DNA from: Auriscalpium vulgare
Taxonomy: Eukaryota > Basidiomycota > Agaricomycetes > Russulales > Auriscalpiaceae
Assembly: GCA_019915015.1 (NCBI GenBank)
Contig: JAHBBC010000001.1
Location: forward strand, 2,108,001 to 2,172,000
Reading direction: 5' to 3'
Length of the DNA stretch: 64,000 nucleotides
Shown here: positions 35,634 to 46,415 of the stretch, in pieces
How the letters are laid out: every line of letters starts with the position of its first letter
Position numbering within the stretch: the first letter of the stretch is position 1
The notes under the pieces: model-generated
The model's input: the letters and a program-made list of their open reading frames with translations, nothing else
Databases searched by the model: none
What the model was told of the DNA's origin: nothing
Position numbers and translations under genes: made by a program

Positions 35634-37075
35634 ATGCCCTTCGACTCGACACGCAGCCAGCCCAGTCTCCTTCCGCGTACACCCCACAAATCCAGGGCCC
35701 CTCCCACTCCTCCTCTGAGCCCCGAAGTTGACGCCACGCCACACGGCCTGACTCGGCCGAGCTCCGAGCCTGCCCCGGGGAAGTCAGAGACGAAGTCGGC
35801 GCTGATCGGGCTCTTGAAGTCCTGATCGATGAAAGGATACAAGCGCGGTTTGAGATCCTTTTCAGCGAGAGGATAGCGCAGTCCGGGGCCCGTCTTGCAG
35901 AATCCGAGAAGAGCCGGGGTTCCGACAAAGGCAAAGATAGCCGCACCGTAACCACGGCGACGAGTTTGGAGAATAGAGTGGAGGAGGTGGGAAACGATGA
36001 GCGGGAGGTGCTCGTCCAGCGCATTCGGAGTCTAGAGCGCCAGCTGAAGGAGGCGGAGGACGCGCTGACCCAAACGAAGTCTAAGCAGGAGGTCAACACC
36101 CGTGCTGCCGCGAACGTCCAGCGCGGGCGTGGCCAGCTCCGGGACAAATTCGACAAGCTCGTCGTGGACGTTGCACGCGATCGCGAGAGCGCCGTGGAGG
36201 ACCGGAAAATCCTCGCAGAACTCCGAACGAAAGTCGATACGCTGTCAGGAGCGGTCGACGAGGACCTGCGGCCATATTTGACTGAGATGGGATCGAAGGT
36301 GGTCGCCTATGTGGACGAGGAGGTGGTTCCTTGCATGCATTGGTTGAAGACGGCAGCGCGGGAGCTAAATGAGCGGTTGACGAGCGTGGAGAAGAAGGTG
36401 GAGTCACTGGCCGAGGATATCGCAGAGCGCCGACGAGAGTCTGAGGAACGTCTGGACGAGGTCAACGAGGCGCTCAAAGACGCCATCTCGAACTCTGCGA
36501 GGCAGTTGACGCAGGTGAAGCATGAACTGTCGTCGAAGGCCACCGAGTCGGGAGCGGCCACACGCAAGGAGGCAGAGAAGAACCAGACGCGGATTGCGGG
36601 GGTGCTGAGCGAGATGAAGGAGCTTCGGCGTACTGTCGAGGGCAACAACACCGCAATCTTGGAGCGGCGGCTCGACTATATCGAGGCGTACGTGTGCCAA
36701 GTGCCGCCGACCGACCCGTACGAGCGCCACGAGTGGGTGTCGGACTTCCGGCGCATGAAGGAGCGTGCAAGCGGGAAGCCTGACGAGCGGGGGATGCCGT
36801 TCTCGCCCCTGCTGTTCCGCTCCATCCCCTGGCCCGTGGCCGTGTCGCCGTCAAGCGTCGCTGACTTGACGAAGGAGGCGATCAGAAGCTTCGTGCTGAA
36901 CGACATGCGGAAGACGCCAAAGGAGAGGTTCAGAGAATTGATGTTGAAGTGGCATCCAGACAAGTGGGAGAATATCAAGTTGACCATTGCGGAGGCAGAC
37001 AAGAAGGACGTGATGGAGGGAGTGAATGTCGTCGCTGCGGTGGTGACGGAGATGAAGTATTTGACGAAGATTTGA
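35634..37075 (+). CDS. Coiled-coil protein with HPD-type motif, copy B, N-terminus in a different frame
   Basis: The main frame opens at 35732, has its first ATG at 35966 and runs to 37075 (369 aa from that ATG). A plausible N-terminus starts at 35634 (MPFDSTRSQPSLLPRTPHKS) in another frame and stops at 35825. Both frames are open between 35732 and 35822, and no convincing intron joins them. A one-base frameshift, a sequencing error or an atypical small intron would reconcile them. The body is coiled coil. The C-terminus matches copy A: EAYVCQVPPTDPYERHEW, FRSIPWPVA, ELMLKWHPDKWENI. The gene is tandem to copy A and in the same orientation, so it arose by local duplication. Function is unknown. 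Confidence 0.6.
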
Positions 37076-37584
37076 TACGTTGTAGCGAAGCTTTCACATT
37101 GCTGCGATGGCAATCTCAATGATGCGCTGGAGAACAGTGCCCGGCGTAAGCAATCTGGAAGACGGCCTGATGAACCACGTGACACGCCAGTCTCTCCCAG
37201 CCAGCGACTCCTCGGACCTCCCCCGCTTGTGCGCGTGAAGCAGGCGAATTGTCACGCTCAAGACTGAGTACCTGTAATATCTAACACATGAAGTGGCGGA
37301 TTGAAAGGAGTCACATGCGTTTCCGCGTATACTAAGAGGCTTTTCCCGCGCGGCGCTTCTGCGTACATACCTGGAACCGCAACATACCGTTTGCTTCCTC
37401 CACACTGCTCCCCTGCACCCCAAAAGATTCTCCGAGCTATAGGGATGTCTGAGCACTACGCATGCAAAATTTGAAGGCGGGGGGAGTGCTGGTGGAGAGT
37501 TTACAGGACTTGCACCCCGATCTTCGAGCTTCCTGCTCGCCCAAAAAAACGTTCCGAACACGTTTTATGGGAGCACAAAAGTAT
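37076..37584. other. Intergenic, no gene seen
   Basis: These 509 bp lie between copy B and the tRNA-Ser gene. A 155-codon minus-strand frame (37094-37561) has no motifs. Confidence 0.4.
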
Positions 37585-37697
37585 CGTCGCCTTAGAGATT
37601 CGAACTCTAGCGTGCAAGCACAACCGCTTACGTAAACAGGACTGTATCAGTCAAGTTCTATAGCAGGCGATCCCGTTAACCACTCCGGCAAAGCGAC
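37585..37697 (-). tRNA. trnS-GCT: tRNA-Ser, anticodon GCT, with 32-nt intron
   Basis: On the minus strand the acceptor arm GTCGCTT (5') pairs with AGGCGAC (3'), with G at discriminator position 73 as usual for serine. The D stem is CCG/CGG around GAGTGGTTAA. The anticodon stem ATCGC/GCGGT encloses CTGCTA plus A, with an intron of about 32 nt one base 3' of the anticodon. The intron can form a GACTG/CAGTC hairpin. A long variable arm (GTGC TT GCAC) confirms a type II tRNA. The T arm is TAGAG/CTCTA with loop TTCGAAT. A T4 run just downstream fits a Pol III terminator. Confidence 0.88.
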
Positions 37698-37999
37698 CTG
37701 TACTAAGGCACAGCGCGGCCCTGTAAGTCTATACACACCCCGGTCTGCACTACTTGCCCTGCTGGCAAGGTCCCACGTACACGTTACATTCCTCCGAGTC
37801 TTCCGGGCTACGTTTGTATCTCTATAACTGCATAGGGCGGCAGGGCCCGCTACTGAGCTCCTTGCCCCCATGCATGGATCCTATCAATACAATTTATTGT
37901 GGTACATAAGACGAAACAGGCCTGCCTGCTCGTCGCGCAGCCCGGGAGAAAATGAAGCCATGTCAATGTTATATTATGAGTAGTACAGCAGCTGCGACA
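37698..37999. other. Intergenic, no gene seen
   Basis: About 300 bp upstream of the tRNA-Ser gene hold no supported feature. Confidence 0.35.
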
Positions 38000-38390
38000 T
38001 TCAGACGTGCAGTGTCCATCGCCAGCTCCTCGCGAGGACAGGAATGACTCGTAGGACTCATCTGCAGCGAAGGTCACCTTCACGTCCCACGGCCCAAGGT
38101 AAGACACGCGCGAGGTGTAGCTGGTAGCACGCCTTGTGGAGGTCCATGCCGACGATCTCCGCCGTAAAGCACGCGCGGCCAGACCTTGAGTAGAGAACGG
38201 ACTGGAATGTGTGCTTGAAAGGGACAAGGCCGAGCGCCCTGCGGAGGCGGTCGTCATAATCGTGCGGGGGAATCAGGGGCGGGTTGACTTAATTGGGGAG
38301 CAGGCGCGTGACGCGCTGGTCAAGGCGGATGACGAGGGCCCTGGCAATCACGCCCGTCTTACGAGGCCAACCGTTGAACGTTGAACCCAT
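38000..38390 (-). pseudogene. Decayed fragment of an unrecognised protein gene
   Basis: On the minus strand an ATG at 38390 opens a frame reading STFNGWPRKTGVIARALVIR. It meets TAA at 38291-38289, then continues in the same frame with DYDDRLRRALGLVPFKH and CFTAEIVGMDLHKACYQLH before further stops. The composition looks protein-like and no good intron removes the stop. I do not recognise the family. It lies 350 bp outside the left end of the transposon. Confidence 0.35.
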
Positions 38391-38735
38391 AGACTATGAG
38401 CTTGTCTCAGGATGGCACACAGATGCTCTGCAACGGAAATCCGTGAGCACCTGAAACAGCGTGAAAAACGACGGCGGACTAAGCCAATCCCGACGGCGTC
38501 CGAACGAACCGCGCAGTCTACGACCGTCAGAGCGCCGGCTGAGGGCCGTCCGTAATTGTGGCACAGAAGAGAGTGCCGTCATTTGAAGTCCCAGGAAGGT
38601 ATCGCTCTCGCAAGGCAGGATTTGAGAGAACGAAGGGGTCCGGGAGAGATGAATGGACGTCGGAAGCGCGCCAGAGAGCGGGATACGAGGGAAGAGGCTT
38701 GTTGCTTGGGCAGGAAAGTTGCGCTGCGACGACTG

Positions 38736-38743
38736 TGAGAGAC
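38736..38743 (+). other. 8-bp target site duplication, left copy
   Basis: GAGAGACG stands directly outside the left terminal repeat. The same eight bases stand directly outside the right terminal repeat at 50858-50865. This marks a single insertion event. Confidence 0.9.
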
Positions 38744-38862
38744 GCACCTGTGAGGCCCGGCTATCATTACTAAGTAGAAGCGGTAGCTCTTCCGGCTACC
38801 CGTTGTAATTACAGGGCTTTCGGGGCCCAGCACGCTTCACGCAATAGCTCCCTTTAGCTCGT

Positions 38863-40225
38863 ACACCGCCAACTCAACCGGGTCTGAGTTAAAGACTCGG
38901 CACAATATACTTGATGCCTTGAGATCAGAGCTGTAGGATATCGAGGGCAGGCCTGTGAGGTCTGAAGATGAGTATCACAGGAGAGCTAGAAAATTCAGAT
39001 ACCTAGCAAAGATCTCCTAGGATATCCCACAGGTGTTTGCGCCAGGTCGTCGAGGCAACGTGCGCGGCTCTCCTTTACAGCACTGATTAATTATTCCCCT
39101 TTATTTCTCCGGGCTTATTTGCCCGCCGCTAGGTGATGCTCAGCAAACTGGCATTGAAATGTGTACTATGTAGTGTAAATTTACAACAGCTACAACAGTA
39201 ATAGCAAAGCAACAATAACATGAACCTAAACACCTCAACAGGGGCGAGGCAGGAGTGAACACGAAAAGGCAGGTGCAGGCAGTCAGTCGTAGCGGTACCC
39301 CATGGCCCATCCCTCCGAACAGGCCAGCCGTGCGTAGATCAGTATCTATCATAGGTTAAGAATTGACCAGACACACGATGAAGGGCAGAGACGGGCACAC
39401 GTGTGGACAAAGCGCCGCGACGTGGGGCAATATCGCAGACAGCGCAGGTGTGAACAGGCAGCGAGCAGGACAGTGCGGCAAGCGGACAGGGCAGCGAGCA
39501 GGACAAAGCAGCAAGCAGGACAGTGCTGGGAGCCTCCTGACAGTGCTGCGAGTGGAGGAGGGCGCTGCGAGTGGAGGGCGCTTAGACCTGAGCCTAAATG
39601 CACAAAGCAAGGACCGCGCGCGGTGGGCAAGATCCCAAGACGGTCGGGGTGTTGATGTCGCGAGGGGAGGGCAATGTGGTCCCGCAGGACTTGGTGGCGG
39701 GGTGATGACCGCCGCAGCAGCGACATTCGAGGCCGGCGCTGCCGCGCGCGCATGACATTGACTCTTCGGATCCAGCCCTCATGTCTGCTTGGATTTGAAA
39801 GACCTTGCAGAAACGCAACGTCGTTGTGGAGGAGGGTGGAGGAGGGTGGAGGAGGGTATGGCGAAAGTGAGTCGTTTGTCGAACGTGAAAATTATTTGAA
39901 CAAGGTCACGCGGTCACGACGGCATTAAGGGCAGGCTTGGTCGACACTCTGATCGAATAATATTGCATCAGCAGGCGTGAAGGCACACGAGGCAGGGACA
40001 GATTTCTCGAGAGATCTCAAGGATATCCAAATTTTTTGAGAGGCCAGGCAAGATATCTGTAGGGTCTCGGCGGGATATCTCACATATCTCACAGAGATAT
40101 CCCACGGATAACTACGGGCTGTTATCTCCAGGGCCTCTCATTGGGATCCCACAGATACTTCGGGAAGGCATCAATCAATTGCTCCGTGCCGGAGCTCTCT
40201 GTGCTATCTGGATGAGTTGGCGGTG
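38863..40225. mobile_element. Non-autonomous 1363-bp DNA element nested in the left terminal repeat
   Basis: The ends are inverted: CACCGCCAACTCA at 38863 and its reverse complement TGAGTTGGCGGTG ending at 40225, with looser similarity for several more bases. TA flanks both ends (38861-38862, 40226-40227), while the matching site in the right terminal repeat has a single TA (50739-50740). A TA duplication suggests the Tc1/mariner group. No transposase is encoded, so it must be mobilised in trans. The subterminal regions carry repeated GATATCCCAC-like motifs, possibly transposase-binding sites. The interior has short GC-rich repeats, including three 10-bp units TGGAGGAGGG at 39827-39856. Confidence 0.85.
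39827..39856 (+). repeat. Three tandem 10-bp units inside the nested element
   Basis: TGGAGGAGGG is repeated three times in a row. Just upstream, 39460-39580 contains diverged repeats of the type gcagcgagcaggaca. There is no coding sense. Confidence 0.8.
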
Positions 40226-40798
40226 TAGGGACTTATGGATATCTGCTCGAGCGTCGGGCAGCGGGAGCCCATCCCGCTCACTGCCGGCGGCACCGCTGTC
40301 CCGCCCCGGCTATCTCCCATCAGCCATCTTATCTCCCCAGCTGGGATATCATCTCCCACGCCAACGCGCCCGTCGTCCCGCCCCTTCCCGCCGTCGCCGC
40401 CGCTCCTCCCCTCGACACCGCCGCCCTCCGCTCCCGCGCCGCCCCCACCCCGCCCCTCCTCGACATGCCCCGTCCCGTCCCGTCTCGATGCAGGCAGTCC
40501 CGCCCCGCCGCCGCCACCCGCCGCCCTGTCCCGCCCGCCGTCGGCGCTCCGCCGCATCGGCGCCGCCGCCGTCAATGACACCGCCACGCACTCTCGCGTC
40601 GCCGTCCTCGCCGCCCGCACCGGACTGTCTCCCGCCGCTGCATCCCGCCGTCCCGCCGTCCAGCTCAACATCATGCCGCTGGGGCGGCTCTCTCTCGCTC
40701 TCACTGCCGACACTACTGTACCTGCATGCCTCGTGTCTCATCAGTCATGATTGTGTTGTACAGTAGATACCCTAATACAAGACGAGTGATTGCCCTAG

Positions 40799-43700
40799 CT
40801 ACGGCTCATGGATAGCAAGCAGCGCCAAGATGGCCGCACCGAACTCCTCTTCTGCATGGCCATCCTCCTCCTCCGCGTCATCCTCCTCCTCCTCGGCCTC
40901 CTCCTCCTCGAGATCATCACGAGCAGACGCCATGGATGCGTCCGAGTCCCTGCGGCCCCGAGAAGGGCCTGCGAGTGCACGCGAGATGGGGAGCAGCGCG
41001 TCCGGCGTCGCTACGTTCGGCAAGTCCGGCGCCGAGACGTTCGGCGCGTCCGGCGTCATCATGTTCGGCGCGTCCGGCGTGCGCGCGACAGCGTCGTTGA
41101 GATGGGACGGGGGCGAGGGTGTGTTCCGGCCGACCTGGTGGGCGACTTGGTCAGGCGCGCCATCAACGGAGAGTGCCATGTTGATGGCAGGGGAGGCGGT
41201 CCGAGCGGCAGTGGCGATGCGTTCGTGTGCAGGCGGCATCGCTGTCGCGCGCGCGCCGGTTCCGTTGAGAGCCATACCAGCGGCCCCTCGGGTGCCCAAC
41301 ACACCCTCGATACTGATACCCGGGCTGAGGGATCCTGTGAAGCCGTCAGAGTGAGCCAGCGAAGTGAACCTGCGCATGTGATGTTCATTGAAGCGCCCTC
41401 GCTCCTGCGCGAAGAGGGCGATCTGATGGGCAAGGTGCGGGTCTTCAGAGCGCACATCTATGACGCGTTGCCGAAGGTATGTGCCCTCGTCACGAATGTA
41501 CGTGACGACGCGCGGGATCTCCACGTTGAGGCGGACGACTTCTTCTGCTGCGCGGAGGATGGTGAAGTGTTGGTCCAAGGCGACGCGCCCGATAGGTGTG
41601 GCCCACATCTGCTTGGATACGTCTTGGCGGGCGTCACGAAGCAGGTCGAAGTCGGACAAGAAAGCGTACTCAATTACATCCGCCCACTGGAGGACGCGTC
41701 TCGGGGGCTTCAAGGCGGCGGCGGCGTTGTTGTAGCGATCGAGGGCGGTACGGACAGCTTGCGAGCGCGCTTGCAGCGCCTTTGCAATATGCTTGCGGAG
41801 CTTGTAACCTACACGAGAATATCAGTGTGAATTCATACGTAGCCAAGATGCAACGTACCGGTCTGAGACATGTTCATCTTCGACAACTCGAAGATGCGTG
41901 CGACGACGAGCGCCTCGAGCGCGTCCACAGCCTTACGGTATGCCCGCAACGCCACATTTTCCTGTGCGCGGAGCCACAGCCTACCCTTCGGCAGCCAGCG
42001 CTCCTTGGTCCCCATGCGGAGCTCGAGCTCGTTGACGATCTCGATCGTCTTCATGTTCCTAGCTATGGCGTGGCGACGTGCCGTCTCTGTCTTCAATGAG
42101 CTGCCGGAAGTGCCGATTGTCTGTGGCGTGAGTGTTGCCCAGGCTGCTCGGGCCTCGACGAGTTTTGCCCTGTGTGTGATCAGGCAGGCGCAGGGAAATA
42201 TGACTGCCGTTACTCACTCGCTGTCATGCATCTGCACGAGGCTCTGGTAATACTCCATTTCTAGAGTGTCTTCTGCTGGCTCGGACTTGAGGCCTTCGAG
42301 ATACGCGCGCTCCTGCGAGAGCCAGATGGGGAAGACGCCACGGTCGGCAATTCCCAGCTGCTTCATGGTGTCTGCAAGGATGCCGGGTGCCGTTGCGAGG
42401 ATGGACAGGGCTTGCTTGTAGTTGTTGCACAAGAAGTCACCTACAGCCGGTTAGCGATGGTTCGGGGCGCAGATTGTGCGCGGCGCGGTGCTTACTTAGA
42501 TTAGCATACACTTCGAAGTTGTCTGCATGCTCGTAGTGTGTGGCGATGTCTTGTTGCCGGTGGAATGCGGACGCATACCGAGTCGTGGGGGCGAGCGGGT
42601 TTGATCGCGAGAACGCGCGTTCACAGCCCTCTAGATCCTCAAGTCCCAAGTTAAGCTTGTACTTGGCGAGGCTCTTGAGCTGACACTTCCGGTTGTGCGC
42701 GTAGCCGTGGAAAGCGCCAACTAGCGATTGATATGAGAGCGAGCGGGCGAGCGGGCCAAGCGGGCTGTTGTTGATGCTGGTGCCAAACTTGCAGCCGATG
42801 TCGTAGCCGCCACCAAGTCCGGCGCCGAACGTCTTGAGAAGCTTCTCGACGGTGGCAAAGCCATATTTTAACCTAGGCATTATGTCAGTACAGGCGCGGG
42901 TTTGATAAGATTAAACTCACAACTCGCCACTTTGAACCATGTCGAGGATGAGGAGGGCGAAGCCGTGCCGACAGAGGGAGAGAAAGATGCCCGTCTCATC
43001 GAAGATGCCCCACATCTTCTTTGTGATGTCGGAGGCCATGTTGCGCCATCGTTCCTCGCATGGATTGGCGTCGTCGTCGCCGGCCGGGTCGTTGGCCGGC
43101 TCGCCGGCCGCATCGCCGGTTGTTGCTGCTGCAGTCCCCTCCGCAGGTTGAAGATCCTCGAAGGCAAGGTCGGCCCATCGGTCAACGACGCCGCGCGCCA
43201 AATAGTAGTCGTTGTCGTGCTGGCGGGTATCGAGGCGCTCAATGACCCGCCCCACAATGGGCGCCGAGTCTGTCGATGACTCGGGAGGTGCGCCGCGTCG
43301 CAGGATCCGCTTCAAAGAGTCGTTGCCGTCCATAGTAAAGAGCATGCTGAAGGGGAGGTTCTCTTCCCCTTCAAGCTTATACGTACACGCCGGACAAGCG
43401 TGACGCAGTCGCCAGTCGGGCGCGTCTCGCTCGAGGGCACGCTGAACGCGTCGGGCCACGCGGGAGCGGATGTCTTGATACAAATCGAACGCGATGGAGA
43501 ATTGGCGAGCCAAATAGCGACGAAACGGTACCTGTATGCAAGTATCAGCGCAGCCACGGAGAATGATACTGATGGCACTTACTCCTTGCAGATCTGACAG
43601 TGTCTTCACGAAAGCTTGTATTGACAGATGGGCGCAGCGCAGATGCGCGACACGAAAGAGTTCCAGGGCTTGAAAGGCGATAGCCACGGTGGGCTTGAGC

Positions 43701-44517
43701 GGAGCGCAGGGAGCGAGACCCTGCCGGACAAGGGCGCTGGCGACATAGCTGTCCGTTGACAGCAGGCTTGCATTAACATAATGTGACTCTGCTGCACAAT
43801 GAGTAGCCGCTTTGTGCAGGATTACGGAACCACGTACCGTACACATCAACTACACGGATGTGATACGTGTTTGGCACGAGCGGCGGGGCTTCGGGCACGG
43901 CGGCGGGCGTGTCAATGCCATCGGACTCTTGAGGCTCAACGTCGCGGGCAGTCCAAGCCAGATAGGCATCGACGATAGGTGCCATTTGTGCGGTGAACAG
44001 TTCGTTGAGGCGCTCTGTGCGGCCGGTCCGAGTACGATAATCCGTATGCCGACGCCGCCTCGTGTGACGAGTCAGCTCGTCCACCTCTGGGCAAGGAAAG
44101 CTGTACTCACTTGGGTGCTGGATACACATCCGCCTGCATTTCTTCCACAAGGTCCTCAAACTCGTTACCCGCATGGCTGATGTCCAACGGCTGTGCACCT
44201 GTCATAATGTCTTCCCACCCGTCTTCATCAGCGTCAATGCGGTGGTCGAGCGTGTCTGTCGCCTCCTGGTATATCCTCTTCTCAGCAGTGGTGAGGCCTA
44301 TAGTACAAAGTAAGAAAGTCAGTTGAGAGACACAAACTAGAGGTTACGCACGGGTTTGGCGTTGACGCTCAGCGGCGCGACCGACCTCCGTCGCCTTCCG
44401 CATTTCCTTTGAATTCAAGACCTCCGACCACTGCGTCCGTACGCCTGTGATGACCGCGGTCTTCGTGCCAGAGCTGCGAACGCGGCCGGAGCCAGATTTA
44501 ACGATCTGCCGCACCAT
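40799..44517 (-). CDS. KDZ transposase (Kyakuja-Dileera-Zisupton superfamily)
   Basis: Nine exons (44517-44352, 44297-44111, 44058-43838, 43791-43583, 43531-42921, 42872-42496, 42440-42218, 42169-41859, 41808-40799) give 1104 aa with no frame break. Family blocks in order: SGTKTAVITGVR; a basic RRRHTDYRTRTGR stretch; SIQAFVKTLSDLQGVPFRRY; a zinc-type CPACTYKLEGE; MWGIFDETGIFLSLCRHGF (near residue 445); GGGYDIGCKFGTS; GAFHGYAHNRKCQLK; LEGCERAFSRSN; VLQWADVIEYAFLSDFDLLR; IPRVVTYIRDE. The Asp of DETG, the Asp of YDIGC and the Glu of GCERAFS are candidate acidic catalytic residues. The tail is acidic and Pro/Ala-rich. One intron (44110-44059) uses a cacgag acceptor 52 nt away; the nearer cag gives the wrong frame. 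The stop lies 268 bp inside the left terminal repeat. Confidence 0.9.
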
Positions 44518-44576
44518 GGCGCGCGAACCAGGCGCGAACAAGGGCGAGCGACCAACTACATTTGAGTCGTTGATGC

Positions 44577-44992
44577 GATCTCGGCACTATCCGGCCAGGA
44601 TCCCCGGGCTCCCACGCTATGTCTCTTAGCATTCAACGAGTGCTCATCGTGCGCGCTCGCGCCCTCGCTGTCTCGACGACGCGCTCGCGTCCCGCAGCAA
44701 CCGCAACTTACGACCGCCAGACTTTGCACAGGGCCTGGCATGCGACGGCCATGGTGCACGGCAGGTGCGCTTTACGCGCGCCGCCTTCTGCTGCTTTCAC
44801 CCGAGCGCCGCCAATGCTGACAATGGTGAGCTCTGTTCCGTGTCCTGTGAGCCACTTACTGCCTTGCTTTTTTGTATACAGCATCATAGGAGATACATAA
44901 AGCTTCCTGCGTGCACGCTTTTCAGCCGCCGCACGCCACACGAGTGCGCCGAACGTCCCGACGCCGACGCCGACGAGCCCGCCGCGCCCCCA
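44577..44992 (+). repeat. Left arm of an internal imperfect inverted repeat (~415 bp)
   Basis: This arm pairs with 45863-46290 in reverse complement. Bases 44643-44830 and 44940-44992 are nearly identical between the arms, while 44835-44940 has diverged, a pattern like exon-intron-exon. Read on the minus strand it contains a Gly-rich hydrophobic stretch, WGRGGLVGVGVGTFGALVWR, then RRKLYVSPMMLY. It may therefore hold a small membrane-protein gene or fragment. I do not recognise the family. Confidence 0.65.
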
Positions 44993-45862
44993 GTACGCAG
45001 CCCAGGGCCACAGTATTTTGCTGCCTCGTTGATATGTACAATCAATAACACTTTATGCATTTACTTTTGGCGTGCGTTCCTCTCGTTCGGTGCGCTGACC
45101 TCGGTGGTAAGGCAAACAACGAGCTCGCGTTCTGGGCTTGTTCTGACACTTAGAAGCGTGATACGTTGTAATTGCCGGCGTACTGTATTGACATACTGAA
45201 TACACGGCTTACATTTATTTCATGCGAACTTGACGGCGCTCACCGTCGCGCATATTTTATCGCCGACGATGCCGACGAACACGCTCTCGCAACGAGAACT
45301 TCGCATAATCTTGTAATTTCACTTGGTATCATCACATAGGACACTGGTGCATCTCGTAAATATTTATCACTGGTTCTGCAGTACTTGCTAAATTATAGGA
45401 TGTACCTTGTTACTCGTACAAGGACATGGCTTGCTCTGAAGGCATCCGGTGTACTATTGTGAATCTCAAGGGCAATATATGTCTTAAATTTTGTAGAAAT
45501 CAACGACTATGATGCAATGGCCTATCTACTCTTGGCAGCAATGAGGATCGCGACTTTAAGAACTCGGCAGCGAGCTCATCGGCGTCGGCGGCGTCGGCGT
45601 CGGAAGCGGCGGCGAACTTGATCGCAACAAAAGAAACGGAATCGGGCCCTTGTATACAGTATACACATACATAAAGTATTCGATCTGAAGGTAGCTTAGT
45701 TCTGACGAAAGGACTGCTGGTGGTAGGAGAGCACCAAGTTGCCGGAGTTGGTGACTTCGGCGGGAAACAACCAAGGAGGGCGCCCAAAAAGCTTTTGAGT
45801 AGACAAGCATAGATCTTGCATATGTAGAGCTGTGCCAAAGCTGGATGTCGTGCGTTGCGTTG
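44993..45862. other. Spacer between the internal inverted repeat arms
   Basis: About 870 bp of AT-richer sequence show no convincing coding potential. Frames that enter it from either arm drift into low-quality sequence and stop. Confidence 0.35.
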
Positions 45863-46290
45863 TGGGGGCGCGGCGGGCTCGTCGGAGTCGGCGTCGGGAG
45901 GGTCGGCACACTCATGCGGCAGGCAGCAATTCGAAAGTAAGCACACAGGAGGCTTAATGTACATCATATGATGTCGTGTACAAAGATGCAAGGCTGTAAG
46001 TGGCCCACAGGATGCGGAGCAGAGCTCACCATTGTCAGCATTGGCGGCGCCCGGGTGAAAGCAGCAGAAGGCGGCGCGCGTAAAGCGCACCTGCCGTGCA
46101 CCATGGCCGTCGCATGCCAGGCCCTGTGCAAAGTCTGGCGGTCGTAAGTTGCGGTTGCTGCGGGACGCGAGCGCGTCGTCGAGACAGCGAGGGCGCAAGC
46201 GCGCACGATGAGGAAGGGGTTGACTCAGGGTTGACTGCTAAGGGACGTATCGTGGGAGCCAGGTGTTCCTGGCCGCATAATGCCGAGATT
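45863..46290 (-). repeat. Right arm of the internal imperfect inverted repeat
   Basis: This is the reverse-complement partner of 44577-44992. Read on the plus strand it starts WGRGGLVGVGVGRVGTLM, matching the other arm, but its frame closes sooner after a gtaagc donor. The equivalent of the other arm's atacag acceptor is altered here. One or both copies may be inactive. Confidence 0.65.
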
Positions 46291-46415
46291 ACTTTCCGCA
46301 GGCCTGCCGGACAAGTCGTCGTCTCATGCATATGGCATTGCACAACTAGCTACTCATACATGGGGGACAAGAAATGATAACTACATGCACACATTGGTGC
46401 GCTCAACCCGCCTGC

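Larger units (their letters stand above)
38744..40530 (+). repeat. Left terminal inverted repeat of the KDZ element, split by a nested insertion
   Basis: The two halves are 38744-38862 (119 bp) and 40228-40530 (303 bp), together 422 bp. They match the reverse complement of 50436-50857. Homology stops sharply after CCGCCCTGTC at 40530. Pro/Ala-rich open frames in this GC-rich repeat occur identically in both copies and are not genes. Confidence 0.88.

Noticed and set aside
37850..38257. A 135-codon minus-strand open frame as a real gene
   Set aside because: A different frame over the same DNA carries the more protein-like sequence, interrupted by stops, so the region reads better as a pseudogene.
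38863..40225. The nested element as PIF/Harbinger-like with a 3-bp duplication GTA
   Set aside because: Shifting the borders to get GTA makes the inverted termini unequal by one base. TA gives perfectly matched termini and the exact empty site.
40235..40750. A 171-codon Pro-rich open frame starting MDICSSVGQREPIP, also present at 50186-50731 on the other strand
   Set aside because: It appears twice only because it lies in the terminal inverted repeat. The two copies diverge abruptly at the repeat border, and the composition follows from GC-rich simple sequence.
43773..44198. A frameshift in the KDZ transposase near 44100
   Set aside because: The nearest acceptor gives the wrong frame, but a cacgag acceptor with a good branch-like gctgac 52 nt from the donor restores the conserved frame.
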